From the NCBI GenBank assembly GCA_016201735.1, contig JACQCH010000014.1:1-59582 (forward strand): a stretch of DNA of 59,582 nt, in the 5' to 3' direction. The notes under the pieces were generated by a model, which was not told the DNA's origin, did not search any database, and saw only the letters and a program-made list of their open reading frames with translations. The position numbers and the translations under genes are program-made. Origin of the DNA: Candidatus Omnitrophota bacterium. Its GTDB lineage: Bacteria > Omnitrophota > Gorgyraeia > 1-14-0-20-64-10. Below are positions 26,831 to 36,315 of this stretch, piece after piece. Position 1 is the stretch's first letter; every line of letters starts with the position of its first letter.

Positions 26831-28651
26831 ATGCAGCTTAAACCCAGGGAGAAGCCGCTGTTCATTTACGATGGGGACTGCGGTTTCTGCCGCCGCTGGA
26901 TTGCCCGTTGGCAGGCGCTGACGAAGGATCAGATCGAGTACGCCCCCTATCAGGAGACGGCGGCCCAGTTCCCTGAGATTCCCGAGGAGCAGTTCCAGGC
27001 CTCGGTCAAGTTGATCGATACCGACGGCCAACTCTTTTCTGGGGCCGAGGCGATTGTCCGCACGCTGGCCCACGTCCCTGAAAAGAGGTGGCTGCTCCGG
27101 CTTTACAAGGAGCTCCCGGCGGCGGCACCGATCGCGGAGTGGGGCTACCGGATCATCGCCCGGCACCGGGCTCGGCTTTCCCCGCCGCGATGCCCGACCC
27201 CGCCGGAAACCTATTCTGTGAGCCGTTGGATATTCCTCAGGGCGATGGGCCTGATTTATCTGATCGCCTTCGCCTCCCTCTGGGTGCAGGTGGAGGGACT
27301 GCTTGGGCCGCATGGGATCGCGCCGGTCCATGATTTTCTGGAGCTCCTTCGCCGGCAGATGGGACCGGAGCGGTACTGGCTGGTTCCGACCGTTTTCTGG
27401 TTGAACGCCGGCAGCCTGGCTCTGCGCCTGGTCTGCGCCGGCGGCGTTTTCTTCTCCCTGCTTCTTATCGCCAGGATCGCCCCTGCGGCCAGTCTGATCT
27501 TCCTGTGGGCCCTCTACTTGTCTCTGTCCTCGGTCGCTCAGGAATTCTTAAACTTTCAATGGGATGCCCTGCTCCTTGAGACGGGGCTGCTTTCCATCTT
27601 CTTCGCCCTCGCTCCATCGAGGATTGTCTTATGGCTCCTTCGGTGGCTCCTGTTCCGGCTGATCTTTTCCTCCGGCGTCGTGAAACTGGCCAGCGGGGAC
27701 CCGACCTGGGCGAACTTGACCGCCTTGACATTCCATTACCAGACCCAGCCGCTTCCCACATGGATCGGCTGGACCGCGCATCAACTGCCGGTCTGGTTTC
27801 AGAAATTCTCCTGCGGGGTGATGTTCGCCGTCGAGCTGGGAGCGCCGTGGCTGATCCTTGGAGGCCGGCGGCTGCGCCGGATCGGGCTTGCCGCGATCGC
27901 CGCCCTGCAGGGGCTGATCCTGCTCACGGGCAACTACTGCTTCTTCAACTGGCTCACCATCGCCCTGTGCCTCCTGTTCATCGAGGATGCGGCCTGGCTG
28001 CGGCTAGAGGAGGCCGCACCATTTGTATCATGGCCCCGATGGTTCCAAGAGAGGGCGGCAGTAAAGAAACGGCGATGGCCCGGTTGGATCATCCCTCCAG
28101 CGGCTGCGGTCATCTTCCTGGTGAGCTCTTTCCATCTGTTCGGCCTCTTGCGCCGGGACATTGAGTGGCCGGCCGCCGTCTCCGGGTTATCGAATCTTCT
28201 GGCCCCCTATCGCAGCGTGAACAGTTACGGGCTGTTCGCTGTGATGACCACCTCCCGCCCGGAAATCATTGTCGAGGGAAGCCGCGACGGCATCACCTGG
28301 CTGCCGTACGAATTCAAATACAAGCCCGGCGAATTAAAAAGGAAGCCGGCCTTTGTCGCTCCCTACCAACCCCGGCTGGACTGGCAGCTCTGGTTTGCCG
28401 CTTTAAGCCGGGTCCAGGATAATCCCTGGTTCTTAAGCTTCTGCGTCCGCCTGCTGGAGGGATCACCCCAGGTGCTGGCCCTGCTGAAGACCAACCCTTT
28501 TCCGGAGAAACCGCCCCGGTACATTCGGGCGGTACTGTACGATTACCGCTTCACCGATCTCTCCGGCCGACGCGCCACCGGTCAATGGTGGCGGCGGGAA
28601 TTTAAGGGAGTGTATTGTCCGGTCTTGTCTTTGAGATCAGAAACTCCATGA
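26831..28651 (+). CDS. DCC1-like thiol oxidoreductase fused to lipase maturation factor membrane protein
   Basis: 606 residues. The N-terminal domain (about 10-125) begins FIYDGDCGFCRRW, the DxDCxxC signature of the DUF393/DCC1 thioredoxin-like family. Residues 135-605 match the lipase maturation factor family: multiple membrane helices (LIYLIAFASLWVQ, LLLIARIAPAASLIFLWAL) and conserved segments LNFQWDALLLETG, SGVVKLASGDPTW and a C-terminal soluble domain (YRSVNSYGLFAVMTTSRPEI). A disulfide-handling domain joined to a secretory-folding factor fits a role in folding exported, disulfide-containing proteins (inference). A 33-bp repeat shared with the cytochrome c gene lies at 27995-28027. Confidence 0.85.
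   Translation: MQLKPREKPLFIYDGDCGFCRRWIARWQALTKDQIEYAPYQETAAQFPEIPEEQFQASVKLIDTDGQLFSGAEAIVRTLAHVPEKRWLLRLYKELPAAAPIAEWGYRIIARHRARLSPPRCPTPPETYSVSRWIFLRAMGLIYLIAFASLWVQVEGLLGPHGIAPVHDFLELLRRQMGPERYWLVPTVFWLNAGSLALRLVCAGGVFFSLLLIARIAPAASLIFLWALYLSLSSVAQEFLNFQWDALLLETGLLSIFFALAPSRIVLWLLRWLLFRLIFSSGVVKLASGDPTWANLTALTFHYQTQPLPTWIGWTAHQLPVWFQKFSCGVMFAVELGAPWLILGGRRLRRIGLAAIAALQGLILLTGNYCFFNWLTIALCLLFIEDAAWLRLEEAAPFVSWPRWFQERAAVKKRRWPGWIIPPAAAVIFLVSSFHLFGLLRRDIEWPAAVSGLSNLLAPYRSVNSYGLFAVMTTSRPEIIVEGSRDGITWLPYEFKYKPGELKRKPAFVAPYQPRLDWQLWFAALSRVQDNPWFLSFCVRLLEGSPQVLALLKTNPFPEKPPRYIRAVLYDYRFTDLSGRRATGQWWRREFKGVYCPVLSLRSETP
27995..28027. repeat. 33-bp intragenic palindromic element, copy 1
   Basis: TGGCTGCGGCTAGAGGA and following bases, with arms TGCGGCT/AGCCGCA in the partner copy. 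It is 31/33 identical to 46042-46074. Here it is read as WLRLEEAAPFV; in the other gene it is read from the opposite strand as a different peptide. Confidence 0.85.
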
Positions 28652-28657
28652 TAAAAT
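28652..28657 (+). promoter_or_regulatory. -10 box of acs, leaderless arrangement
   Basis: TAAAAT at 28652-28657 predicts a start point near 28664, three bases before the acs ATG (28667), which has no Shine-Dalgarno sequence. The -35 is weak. Confidence 0.5.
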
Positions 28658-28666
28658 TGTCTTACC

Positions 28667-30594
<1,928 letters not shown>

Positions 30595-30598
<4 letters not shown>

Positions 30599-31593
30599 GA
30601 CTCGCGAATCGCCAGCCCCCCTTCCGCCCGAGCGGGTGGTGCCGGGGGCCGCATGCCCAGACGATCTGGGGATCGATCCTGCGTCCTGCTCCACGGGTCC
30701 TCCTTCGGCGGGAACGATGGGAGACGCCGGACGGGGATTTCGTCGACGTCGACTGGACTCCGGGGCCCCCGATGGCTCCCATCCTGATCGTCCTTCCCGG
30801 TCTGGAGGGGTCCTCCCAATCGAAACCGGTGATGGGTCTTTTGGCGGCGGCCTACCGGAAGGGATGGCGCGGCCTGGGGGTGAATTTCCGCTCCTGCAGC
30901 GGAGAGCCGAATCGCCTGCGCCGCTCTTACCACGGCGGAGAAACCTCCGATTTGAGATGGATCATCAGCCGGCTTATTCAGGAAAACCCACGGAGGCCTC
31001 TTCTCTGCGCCGGGATCTCCCTCGGCGGGAACATTCTGCTGAAATATCTCGGTGAGGAAGGGGAAGCCCTTCCCGAGCAGGTCCGGGGCGCCGCCGCCAT
31101 CTCGGCCCCTTTCGACCTGAAGGCTTCAGCCCTTTATCTCGGAAAGGGATTCAGCCGGGTCTACATGAGGCGGCTTGTCAGGAGCCTGAAGGGAAAAGCT
31201 CTGGCTAAGTTGGAACGATACCCGGGTCTGGCCGATCGGCGGAAACTCCTTTCCGTGCGCACCTTGAAGGAATTTGATGATCTGGTAACGGGGCCTGTTC
31301 ACGGGTTCCGGGATGCGCAAGCCTACTGGGCCGCTTCCAGCTCGGCTCAGTTCCTTTCCGAGATCCGCCGGCCGGTTCTTCTTATCAACGCCAGGGACGA
31401 TCCGTTCCTGCCGGAGCAGGCCCTCCCGGAGAAGGAGGTATCCGACAATCATTTCATCACGGCTGAGTTTCCAAAGAAGGGGGGACACGTCGGTTTTCTC
31501 TCCGGCCGCTGGCCGGGCCGGCCGATCCCCTGGGCAGAGATCCAAGCTATCCGTTTTTTGGAAGAGTCTCTTGGGTCTTCGCAAGGAGGGTAA
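30595..31593 (+). CDS. YheT-like alpha/beta-hydrolase
   Basis: 332 residues from the TTG at 30595, overlapping the acs stop (tTGA) behind a GAGGAG site. Family signatures: [13 protein letters not shown] near the N-terminus, [36 protein letters not shown], nucleophile elbow [16 protein letters not shown], and a C-terminal [10 protein letters not shown] histidine. These proteins are putative lipid/ester hydrolases. Its 3' end overlaps the convergent zinc-ribbon gene by 47 bp. Confidence 0.9.
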
Positions 31594-31840
31594 CTTCTAG
31601 AGAAGTCGTCTGCCACCAGAGCCATCGCCCGATCGGCCCCGCCCAAGCGACCCACCAGAACCGGAGCCGGCTCGTCGCCCGGTACCGGGTATTGCACCGG
31701 ACGCAGTAGCAGGTGATTCCAAGATTTTGAAGAAGGCCCTTCGTGAATCGGACCGTCAAGGGGGTGGCGGTGAGCAGCCGCGCGCCGCAGGAGGGACACC
31801 GGCGAAAGGTCCGGTAAAACTGATAAGGCTGAACGCTCAT
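31547..31840 (-). CDS. Small zinc-ribbon membrane protein
   Basis: 97 residues with two CxxC/CxxxC knuckles (RRCPSCGARL and CYCVRCNTRY), a rubredoxin-like zinc ribbon, then aromatic hydrophobic stretches (RFWWVAWAGPIGRWLWW). It overlaps the FAD oxidase stop by ATGA, so it is translationally coupled, and it overlaps yheT tail to tail. No known family was recognised; it could be a small metal-binding partner of the oxidase. Confidence 0.6.
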   Translation of the reverse strand: MSVQPYQFYRTFRRCPSCGARLLTATPLTVRFTKGLLQNLGITCYCVRCNTRYRATSRLRFWWVAWAGPIGRWLWWQTTSLEVTLLAKTQETLPKNG

Positions 31841-33279
31841 GGTGAGTTTATCGAACCATGAGCGGCGTGAAGTAACTCGACCGGGACAATGTTGCCCGGA
31901 CTTAAAATTCCGTTCGGGTCCAAGGCACGCTTGACCCGAGCCATCTCTTCAAGCCCCCGCCTGCCGATCATCATCTCCAGGTAAGGGATCCGGACCTTTC
32001 CGATCCCATGTTCGGCCGAGACCGTCCCGCCCAGCTCCACCGCTTTTCTCGCCAGCAGATCATAAATCCCCTTCGACCGGTCGAACTCCTCCTGGGTCTT
32101 CGGAAGGAGATTGGCATGGAGGTTGTTGTCTCCCAGATGCCCGAAGAGGCAGGTGTCAATCCCCGATTTTCCGAGGATCTCGAGGTAGAAATCCAGCATC
32201 GCCTCGGCCTTCGCGTCCGGGACCGCGAAATCGGTCCCGATTTTCCGGAAACCATTTAAGGCCACCTGCTCGTTGACCAGGACCGGAAGATCGTGCCGGA
32301 ACTCTTTCGGGATCGGGGCGAAATGCCCCCACGGCTGATGGACCGAATCTTCTTGGCCTGCCTGCGTCTCCTGCTCGAAGAAAAGGGCGGCGCCGGCCTC
32401 TTTTGGGATCCTGGGATGTTTCTTGAGAAGCAGTTTAAGCGACCGGGAATCAAAAAACTCCAGCAGGCGGGGGTCCAGACGCGTCCCCGCGGATTCGGCC
32501 CGTCCGATTCGACGCGCTTCCCAGGTGAAGCGGGCGCATTCCTTCTCGGAATCGAAGAAAAGAAGTCCGCCCACGACCGCCTCCGGTTTCTTAAGAACCG
32601 CCAGCTCGATCTCGGTGAACACCCCTAAGGTTCCCTCCGACCCGATGAACAGGTCGATGAGATCCATATCGGGTGCAGTGAAATAGCCGGCGGTGTTCTT
32701 GACCGGCGGCATCGAATAGGTGGGGATGGGGATCTGAATTCTCACGCCGTTGGAGAGTCGGATCGAGAGGGTCCCACCCTCTGCTTTGGTCTGCCCGCGC
32801 GAGAGCTCCAATGGCTCTCCGTTGGGGAGAATCATCCGGAGCCGGCGGACGTACCGGCGGGTGGGACCGTACTTGAAGGATCGGGAACCGGAGGCGTTGG
32901 TGGCGACCGTCCCTCCGATGAAGGCGGCGGTCTCTCCGGGATTCGGCGGGTAAAAAAGCCCTCGCGGCTCCAGCGCCTCCTGCAGATCTTTTAAGATCAC
33001 GCCCGGCTGAACAACGGCGAATCCGCTACCGGCGGAGTCGTCCCATTCGATCTTTAGGATCCGGTTCAGCCGTTCCATCGAGAGGACCGTTCCCCCTTGG
33101 GGGACCCGGGCGCCGGTTAAGCCGGTTCCCGCCCCGGAGACGGTGATAGGGATTTTTTTCTGGTTCGCTTCTTTCAGAAGTTGGGAGATTTCTTTTTCAG
33201 TCGACGGGAAGCAGGCTCGCTCGGCTTTTCCCCGGAAGAGAGAAGCATCCTTGAGGTAATTTTCCAGCGGAGGGTTCAA
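31837..33279 (-). CDS. FAD-linked oxidase, GlcD/D-lactate dehydrogenase type
   Basis: 480 residues. The N-terminal PCMH-type FAD domain has PITVSGAGTGLTGARVPQGG, VVQPGVIL and NPGETAAFIGGTVATNASGSRSFKYGP; the C-terminal cap (FAD-oxidase_C) ends AEHGIGKVRIPYLE and LDPNGILSPGN. It oxidises a 2-hydroxy acid such as glycolate or D-lactate; the substrate is not determinable. TTG start at 33279 directly after the double-hairpin repeat 33285-33341. No GlcE/GlcF subunits are nearby. Confidence 0.93.
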   Translation of the reverse strand: MNPPLENYLKDASLFRGKAERACFPSTEKEISQLLKEANQKKIPITVSGAGTGLTGARVPQGGTVLSMERLNRILKIEWDDSAGSGFAVVQPGVILKDLQEALEPRGLFYPPNPGETAAFIGGTVATNASGSRSFKYGPTRRYVRRLRMILPNGEPLELSRGQTKAEGGTLSIRLSNGVRIQIPIPTYSMPPVKNTAGYFTAPDMDLIDLFIGSEGTLGVFTEIELAVLKKPEAVVGGLLFFDSEKECARFTWEARRIGRAESAGTRLDPRLLEFFDSRSLKLLLKKHPRIPKEAGAALFFEQETQAGQEDSVHQPWGHFAPIPKEFRHDLPVLVNEQVALNGFRKIGTDFAVPDAKAEAMLDFYLEILGKSGIDTCLFGHLGDNNLHANLLPKTQEEFDRSKGIYDLLARKAVELGGTVSAEHGIGKVRIPYLEMMIGRRGLEEMARVKRALDPNGILSPGNIVPVELLHAAHGSINSP

Positions 33280-33284
33280 TTCCG

Positions 33285-33341
33285 TTCGTGCTGAGCTTGT
33301 CGAAGCACGAAGGAGTCACCCTTCGACAAGCTCAGGGTGAT
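33285..33341. repeat. Intergenic double-hairpin repeat (CTGAGCTTGTCGAAG family)
   Basis: Hairpin 1 has arms TTCGTGCT/AGCACGAA (33285-33311), hairpin 2 TCACCCT/AGGGTGA (33316-33341). Same family as 5964-6044. It fills the gap between the VOC stop and the FAD-oxidase start, six bases before that start codon. Confidence 0.85.
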
Positions 33342-33359
33342 CGGAAGTTGTTCCACGGT

Positions 33360-34010
33360 TCACCGATTCGGCTTCGCCGTTTGAGTCGGCTTGGCGGTGA
33401 TGACCGATGATTTCATCAAGCTGTCGGCCGATGGAGGAGAGAAGCCGGCGTAGCCCCGGTGCCGCTCGATCAGCTCCACCACCGTGAAGGGATTACCCTC
33501 TTTCTCGTCGGCCGCCGTGAAGATCTGGCGCAGGTCCCCACCCTTGGCGCCGACGACCTCGCCAGCGAAAGGAATCCCCCGCTTCTTTAACGCGGCGACG
33601 GCTTGCTCGATTTCCTCTACCCGGACCGCGATGTGGTGGAGCACCTTGTCGGAGAACCGGTTGACCCAGGGAGAGATCACGCAGGTTTTTCCCCGCTCGC
33701 CGGCGAAGGCCTGGTCGATAAAGACCGCCGGCAGGCCGGCCTTTCGGTAAACCTTCGCCCACCAGTCGTCGTACTCCAGCACTCCCTGCTTCCCCACGGT
33801 TTTGTCCCAGGCGAAGCCGAGATCAAGGAACTCTTCTGAACGCTTCTCCACGTCCAGTGTCCGGACCGTGATGTGATCCACCAGCGGGAACAGGCCGACC
33901 CCGACCTTCCCCAGTTCCTCCTTCAGGAACCGGGCCGCCTTGTTGTTCTCAACGAACCGGTCCACGTAATTCCGGACACTCTCTTCCGCTTTATCCTTGG
34001 ATTGGGCCAT
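33360..34010 (-). CDS. VOC-superfamily protein related to 4-hydroxyphenylpyruvate dioxygenase
   Basis: 216 residues. VDHITVRTLDVEKRSEEFLDLGF opens the first beta-alpha-beta module; the second has LHHIAVRVEEIEQAVAALKKRG, then DLRQIFTAADEKEGNPFTVVELIERHRGYAGFSP. The His in DHI, His in HHI and Glu in VELIERHRG are candidate metal ligands, as in HPPD-like dioxygenases, though it is half the HPPD length. The last residues (TAKPTQTAKPNR) are encoded by a degenerate CCGG-family palindrome. A TATAAT box at about 34035 and a GAGGAG site precede the ATG. Confidence 0.8.
   Translation of the reverse strand: MAQSKDKAEESVRNYVDRFVENNKAARFLKEELGKVGVGLFPLVDHITVRTLDVEKRSEEFLDLGFAWDKTVGKQGVLEYDDWWAKVYRKAGLPAVFIDQAFAGERGKTCVISPWVNRFSDKVLHHIAVRVEEIEQAVAALKKRGIPFAGEVVGAKGGDLRQIFTAADEKEGNPFTVVELIERHRGYAGFSPPSADSLMKSSVITAKPTQTAKPNR
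33366..33400. repeat. Intragenic CCGG-family palindrome, degenerate copy G
   Basis: It encodes the C-terminal TAKPTQTAKPNR of the VOC protein, the same peptide pattern as the MetF N-terminal copy (GKPDQTGKPD) and the FIST copy (PVQTGKP). It is more diverged (about 16/21 bases shared with copy C), so it is less certain. Confidence 0.5.
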
Positions 34011-34070
34011 CGCTTGAGATTCTCCTCTTATCCATTATATCCCAAAAGTTCGCAACGAGATGAGCAGCCC

Positions 34071-34173
34071 GGGTGCATCCCAAGTTTGTCGGTCATCCTC
34101 GCGAAAGCGAGGATCTGATCCTCATTTTCATGAGGATGACATCCAACGGCACCGACGAATCTGGGATGCACCC
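34071..34173. repeat. 103-bp composite inverted repeat
   Basis: Ends GGGTGCATCCCA and TGGGATGCACCC are exact inverted repeats; the next bases TTTGTCGGT/ACCGACGAAT continue the pairing. The interior has TCCTCGCGAAAGCGAGGA and TCCTCATTTTCATGAGGA hairpins. A small open frame crosses it but is only repeat sequence. It lies in the 509-bp gap 34011-34518, whose part 34174-34316 shows nothing recognisable. Confidence 0.9.
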
Positions 34174-34316
34174 AGCAGCCCTGTATTGTATAAGCACCGT
34201 TTTCGTCGAAATTGGAGGCCATGTCAACCAAGATCACTGGGTTGCCTAAAAGCGTAAATGCGCCGAGTATCCTTTGGTTAATTAAAATAAACCTAGATAA
34301 ATAATTTCAAGAGACC

Positions 34317-34345
34317 TTGACAAATCGGGGGGGGGGGTGCTATAT
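34317..34345 (+). promoter_or_regulatory. Promoter with G10 tract in the spacer (phase-variable candidate)
   Basis: TTGACA (34317-34322), exactly 17 bp, TATATT (34340-34345). Ten of the 17 spacer bases are an uninterrupted G run (34327-34336). Gain or loss of one G by slippage would change the spacing and promoter strength, the mechanism known for Neisseria porA/opc and Bordetella fim promoters. Transcription would start near 34352, just before the riboswitch. Confidence 0.75.
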
Positions 34346-34355
34346 TTCTATTAGT

Positions 34356-34432
34356 ACTCGATAAAGGCAAACCCGCCGCAAGACGGGGGCGCAAAGCAAC
34401 GGGTCCTTTAGACGGATCGCCGAGCTGCCGAG
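34356..34432 (+). promoter_or_regulatory. c-di-GMP-I (GEMM-I) riboswitch aptamer
   Basis: Conserved GEMM-I elements in order: CTCGATAAAGGCAAACC (P1 5' side and GGCAAACC at 34365-34372), a P2 hairpin with CCCG..CGGG arms, GCGCAAAGC (34390-34397), the CGGGTCC..GGATCGCCG P3 stem, and TGCCGAG closing P1. The G before CAAACC is kept, which fits c-di-GMP better than the cGAMP variant, but the GEMM-Ib and other I-type variants cannot be excluded by eye. Confidence 0.85.
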
Positions 34433-34479
34433 GGAAAATGAAAAACCAGTAGGCCTTGGAAGCTCGGCGATTTTATTTT
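34416..34479 (+). terminator. Riboswitch expression platform (rho-independent terminator)
   Basis: ATCGCCGAGCT (34416-34426) pairs perfectly with AGCTCGGCGAT (34461-34471), followed by TTTTATTTT. The 5' arm overlaps the P3/P1 strand of the aptamer, so ligand binding should prevent the terminator and switch the gene on (inference). Confidence 0.8.
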
Positions 34480-34518
34480 CGCCAGTTTCTAGGGTCTTAG
34501 CGTTAAGGAGAATTTAGA

Positions 34519-35001
34519 ATGCTGAAGCGAATCGTGGTGTCGATGATGGTTATTGGAATGGGAAGCGGTTGGCTCCCGGCGGGAGCGTACGCGGCTGATG
34601 CTGATCCGGTAGAGTCCGTTAAAACAGTGGAGAGCGCCGCCGAGTCTCTACAGCAAGCTCAGCAACCCAGCCCCGCCGACGCGTGGGTGGCGTTTCAGAT
34701 CCAGGTCGATGAATGTATCAAAAAAGTTCCCATGGAAGACAAGAAGGATGCAAAACAGCCGGAAGTTACAATTACAAAAGGGCCCGATGGGAAAAAACTT
34801 ATAGAGACCACAAAATTCCCGGGTGGTAATACAGTCGTTATTATGTTCGGTCCGGATGGCAAGCCGTTAGGTGGGGTTGTTTATGATAAAAATGGGAAGC
34901 CCTTGGCCACCATCCGGGAACTTCCGGACGGTACAAAAATTATTACTCCGTACGACAAAGACGGAAAGCCGAAGGAACCGATAACAATAAAACCTAAGTA
35001 A
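34519..35001 (+). CDS. Small exported protein with DGK-type repeats, c-di-GMP controlled
   Basis: 160 residues. Signal peptide MLKRIVVSMMVIGMGSGWLP..AYA, cleaved near residue 28. The mature part has a Ser/Gln-rich stretch, one cysteine, then repeats of the type GPDGKKLIETT, GPDGKPLGGVVYD, DKNGKPLATIRE, DKDGKPKEP, resembling short beta-hairpin (MORN/YwqK-like) repeats. Ribosome site AAGGAG, 8 bp before the ATG. No known family. Control by a c-di-GMP-I riboswitch suggests a matrix or surface role; its own function is unknown. Confidence 0.8.
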   Translation: MLKRIVVSMMVIGMGSGWLPAGAYAADADPVESVKTVESAAESLQQAQQPSPADAWVAFQIQVDECIKKVPMEDKKDAKQPEVTITKGPDGKKLIETTKFPGGNTVVIMFGPDGKPLGGVVYDKNGKPLATIRELPDGTKIITPYDKDGKPKEPITIKPK

Positions 35002-35035
35002 TGCTCCAAAGGCAGAATAATAGAGATCGTTTGTT

Positions 35036-36190
35036 CTAAAGCCCAAGGTTTCGAAGCAGAAGCTGCCAGGGAAGGACCTCGACCTTCTCCACAACTTTCC
35101 GCGCGGTCCCAAGGTAAGCGATCACGGGTCGATGCGGCTTCGAGTAATACTCGCTGAAACTCCGAAGGCCCCTTAAGTCGGATCTCCCTATGTGGGTCGA
35201 CGCCTTGGCCTCGACGGCGACCACCTCTTTGCCTAACTCAACGATGAAGTCCACTTCCGCGCCGTGTGTCGTCCGGTAAGAAGAGATTCGGACCTCTTTA
35301 TCTTTGGCGGCTGCGCCATGGATGATCTGATTAAAGAGGAGATGCTCAAAGAGAGTTCCGATCCTGTCCTGCGAGACGATAAAGTTTCCCATCAGACCGT
35401 TCAAGACGCCCGTGTCGAAGAAGAAATAACGGGGGCTCTGAATGAGCCGCTTTCGCTGGGATTTCCGGAAGGCATCGCAGCGCTTCAGGATCAACGTGTC
35501 TTCCAGGATTTCGAAGTATCGGAGGGCCGACTGACGCGGGATTCCGGCGTCCGAGCCGAGCTTCGAGAGATCGAGGAATTTTCCCGCCTCCGCGGCGACC
35601 ACGAAAAGAAACCGAGAGAATCCCTCTAAATTTCTCGTCAGTGCCTCCGCTTGGATTTCTTCCTTGAGATAGGTGGCCGCGTAGGAACGCAAAGTTTTAG
35701 TCCTTTCCGCTTCATCGGTTTCCGTCCAGATGCCCGGCAGCGTTCCTGTGGAGAGAGCCTGTTTGGTGTTGAGCCCGTAGTTGAGCTCCGCGCAGGTCAG
35801 CGGCCCCAGGAAATAGGTATGGATTCTTCCCGGCAGAAGGTTGGCCTTGCCCCGCTTTAATTTTCTTGCGCTGGAGCCGGTGAGATAGAATTTGGGCGGG
35901 CGCGGCGTATCGTCGAGAATGGCCTGAAGGGTGTTCAAGAGTGTGGGAAGTCGCTGTACTTCGTCAATGAAAACCGTCTTGTACGGTTTGGCCGCCAGGC
36001 GCTGGGTGAGTTCCTCTGGGTTTCGAGCAAACTCCAGATAGGTGGATTCCAGAGCCAAGTTAATGCTGAGTTCCGGAGAGAGGCGGTGGATCAGGGTAGA
36101 TTTTCCAGTCTGCCGGGGCCCCAACAGGAGAACACCCTTTTTCGATTTTTGCAGAATCGGCTCTAAACCCCTCTTGATAAAATGTATCAT
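35036..36190 (-). CDS. AAA-family ATPase with C-terminal DUF4143 (copy 2)
   Basis: 384 residues. Walker A GPRQTGKSTLI (about 25-35), Walker B VFIDEVQRLP, LTGSSARKLKRGKANLLPGR, helical linker, and C-terminal THGAEVDFIVELGKEVVAVEAK with nuclease-like acidic/lysine spacing. A paralogue of the genes at 13451 and 36315. It has its own near-consensus promoter (36199-36228) and is predicted leaderless. Role unknown. Confidence 0.92.
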   Translation of the reverse strand: MIHFIKRGLEPILQKSKKGVLLLGPRQTGKSTLIHRLSPELSINLALESTYLEFARNPEELTQRLAAKPYKTVFIDEVQRLPTLLNTLQAILDDTPRPPKFYLTGSSARKLKRGKANLLPGRIHTYFLGPLTCAELNYGLNTKQALSTGTLPGIWTETDEAERTKTLRSYAATYLKEEIQAEALTRNLEGFSRFLFVVAAEAGKFLDLSKLGSDAGIPRQSALRYFEILEDTLILKRCDAFRKSQRKRLIQSPRYFFFDTGVLNGLMGNFIVSQDRIGTLFEHLLFNQIIHGAAAKDKEVRISSYRTTHGAEVDFIVELGKEVVAVEAKASTHIGRSDLRGLRSFSEYYSKPHRPVIAYLGTARKVVEKVEVLPWQLLLRNLGL

Positions 36191-36198
36191 ACGTGGTT

Positions 36199-36228
36199 AT
36201 TTTACCCGGTATTTCAACCGGATGTCAA
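36199..36228 (-). promoter_or_regulatory. Promoter of DUF4143 ATPase 2
   Basis: Minus strand: TTGACA (36223-36228), an 18-bp spacer, TAAAAT (36199-36204). Expected start point about 2 nt before the ATG at 36190. The inverted repeat CCGGT/ACCGG (about 36207-36222) occupies the spacer and may be an operator. Confidence 0.75.
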
Positions 36229-36237
36229 CAGAAGAGT

Positions 36238-36315
36238 TTAAGCGAGGCGGAGGTTGGAGAGGATCGCCTCGGTGGAATGAGAACGGTTGAGGCAGTAGAA
36301 ATGGAGGCCGGGCAC
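36238..36315 (-). pseudogene. Remnant of a second metF 3' end
   Basis: The minus strand reads VPGLHFYCLNRSHSTEAILS and five more residues, then TAA. This is a diverged copy of the intact MetF C-terminus (VPGLHFYCLNRSVSAEKVLK...) at 37523. It abuts the TAG of ATPase 3 (36315-36317) in another frame and has no start, so it is a 25-codon gene fragment. Confidence 0.85.

Noticed and set aside
34028-34237. Open frame of 69 codons upstream of the VOC gene
   Set aside because: It translates the composite inverted repeat 34071-34173 and has no family features.
34356-34432. cGAMP-specific GEMM-Ib assignment
   Set aside because: The key position before CAAACC is G, which favours c-di-GMP; not provable without probing.
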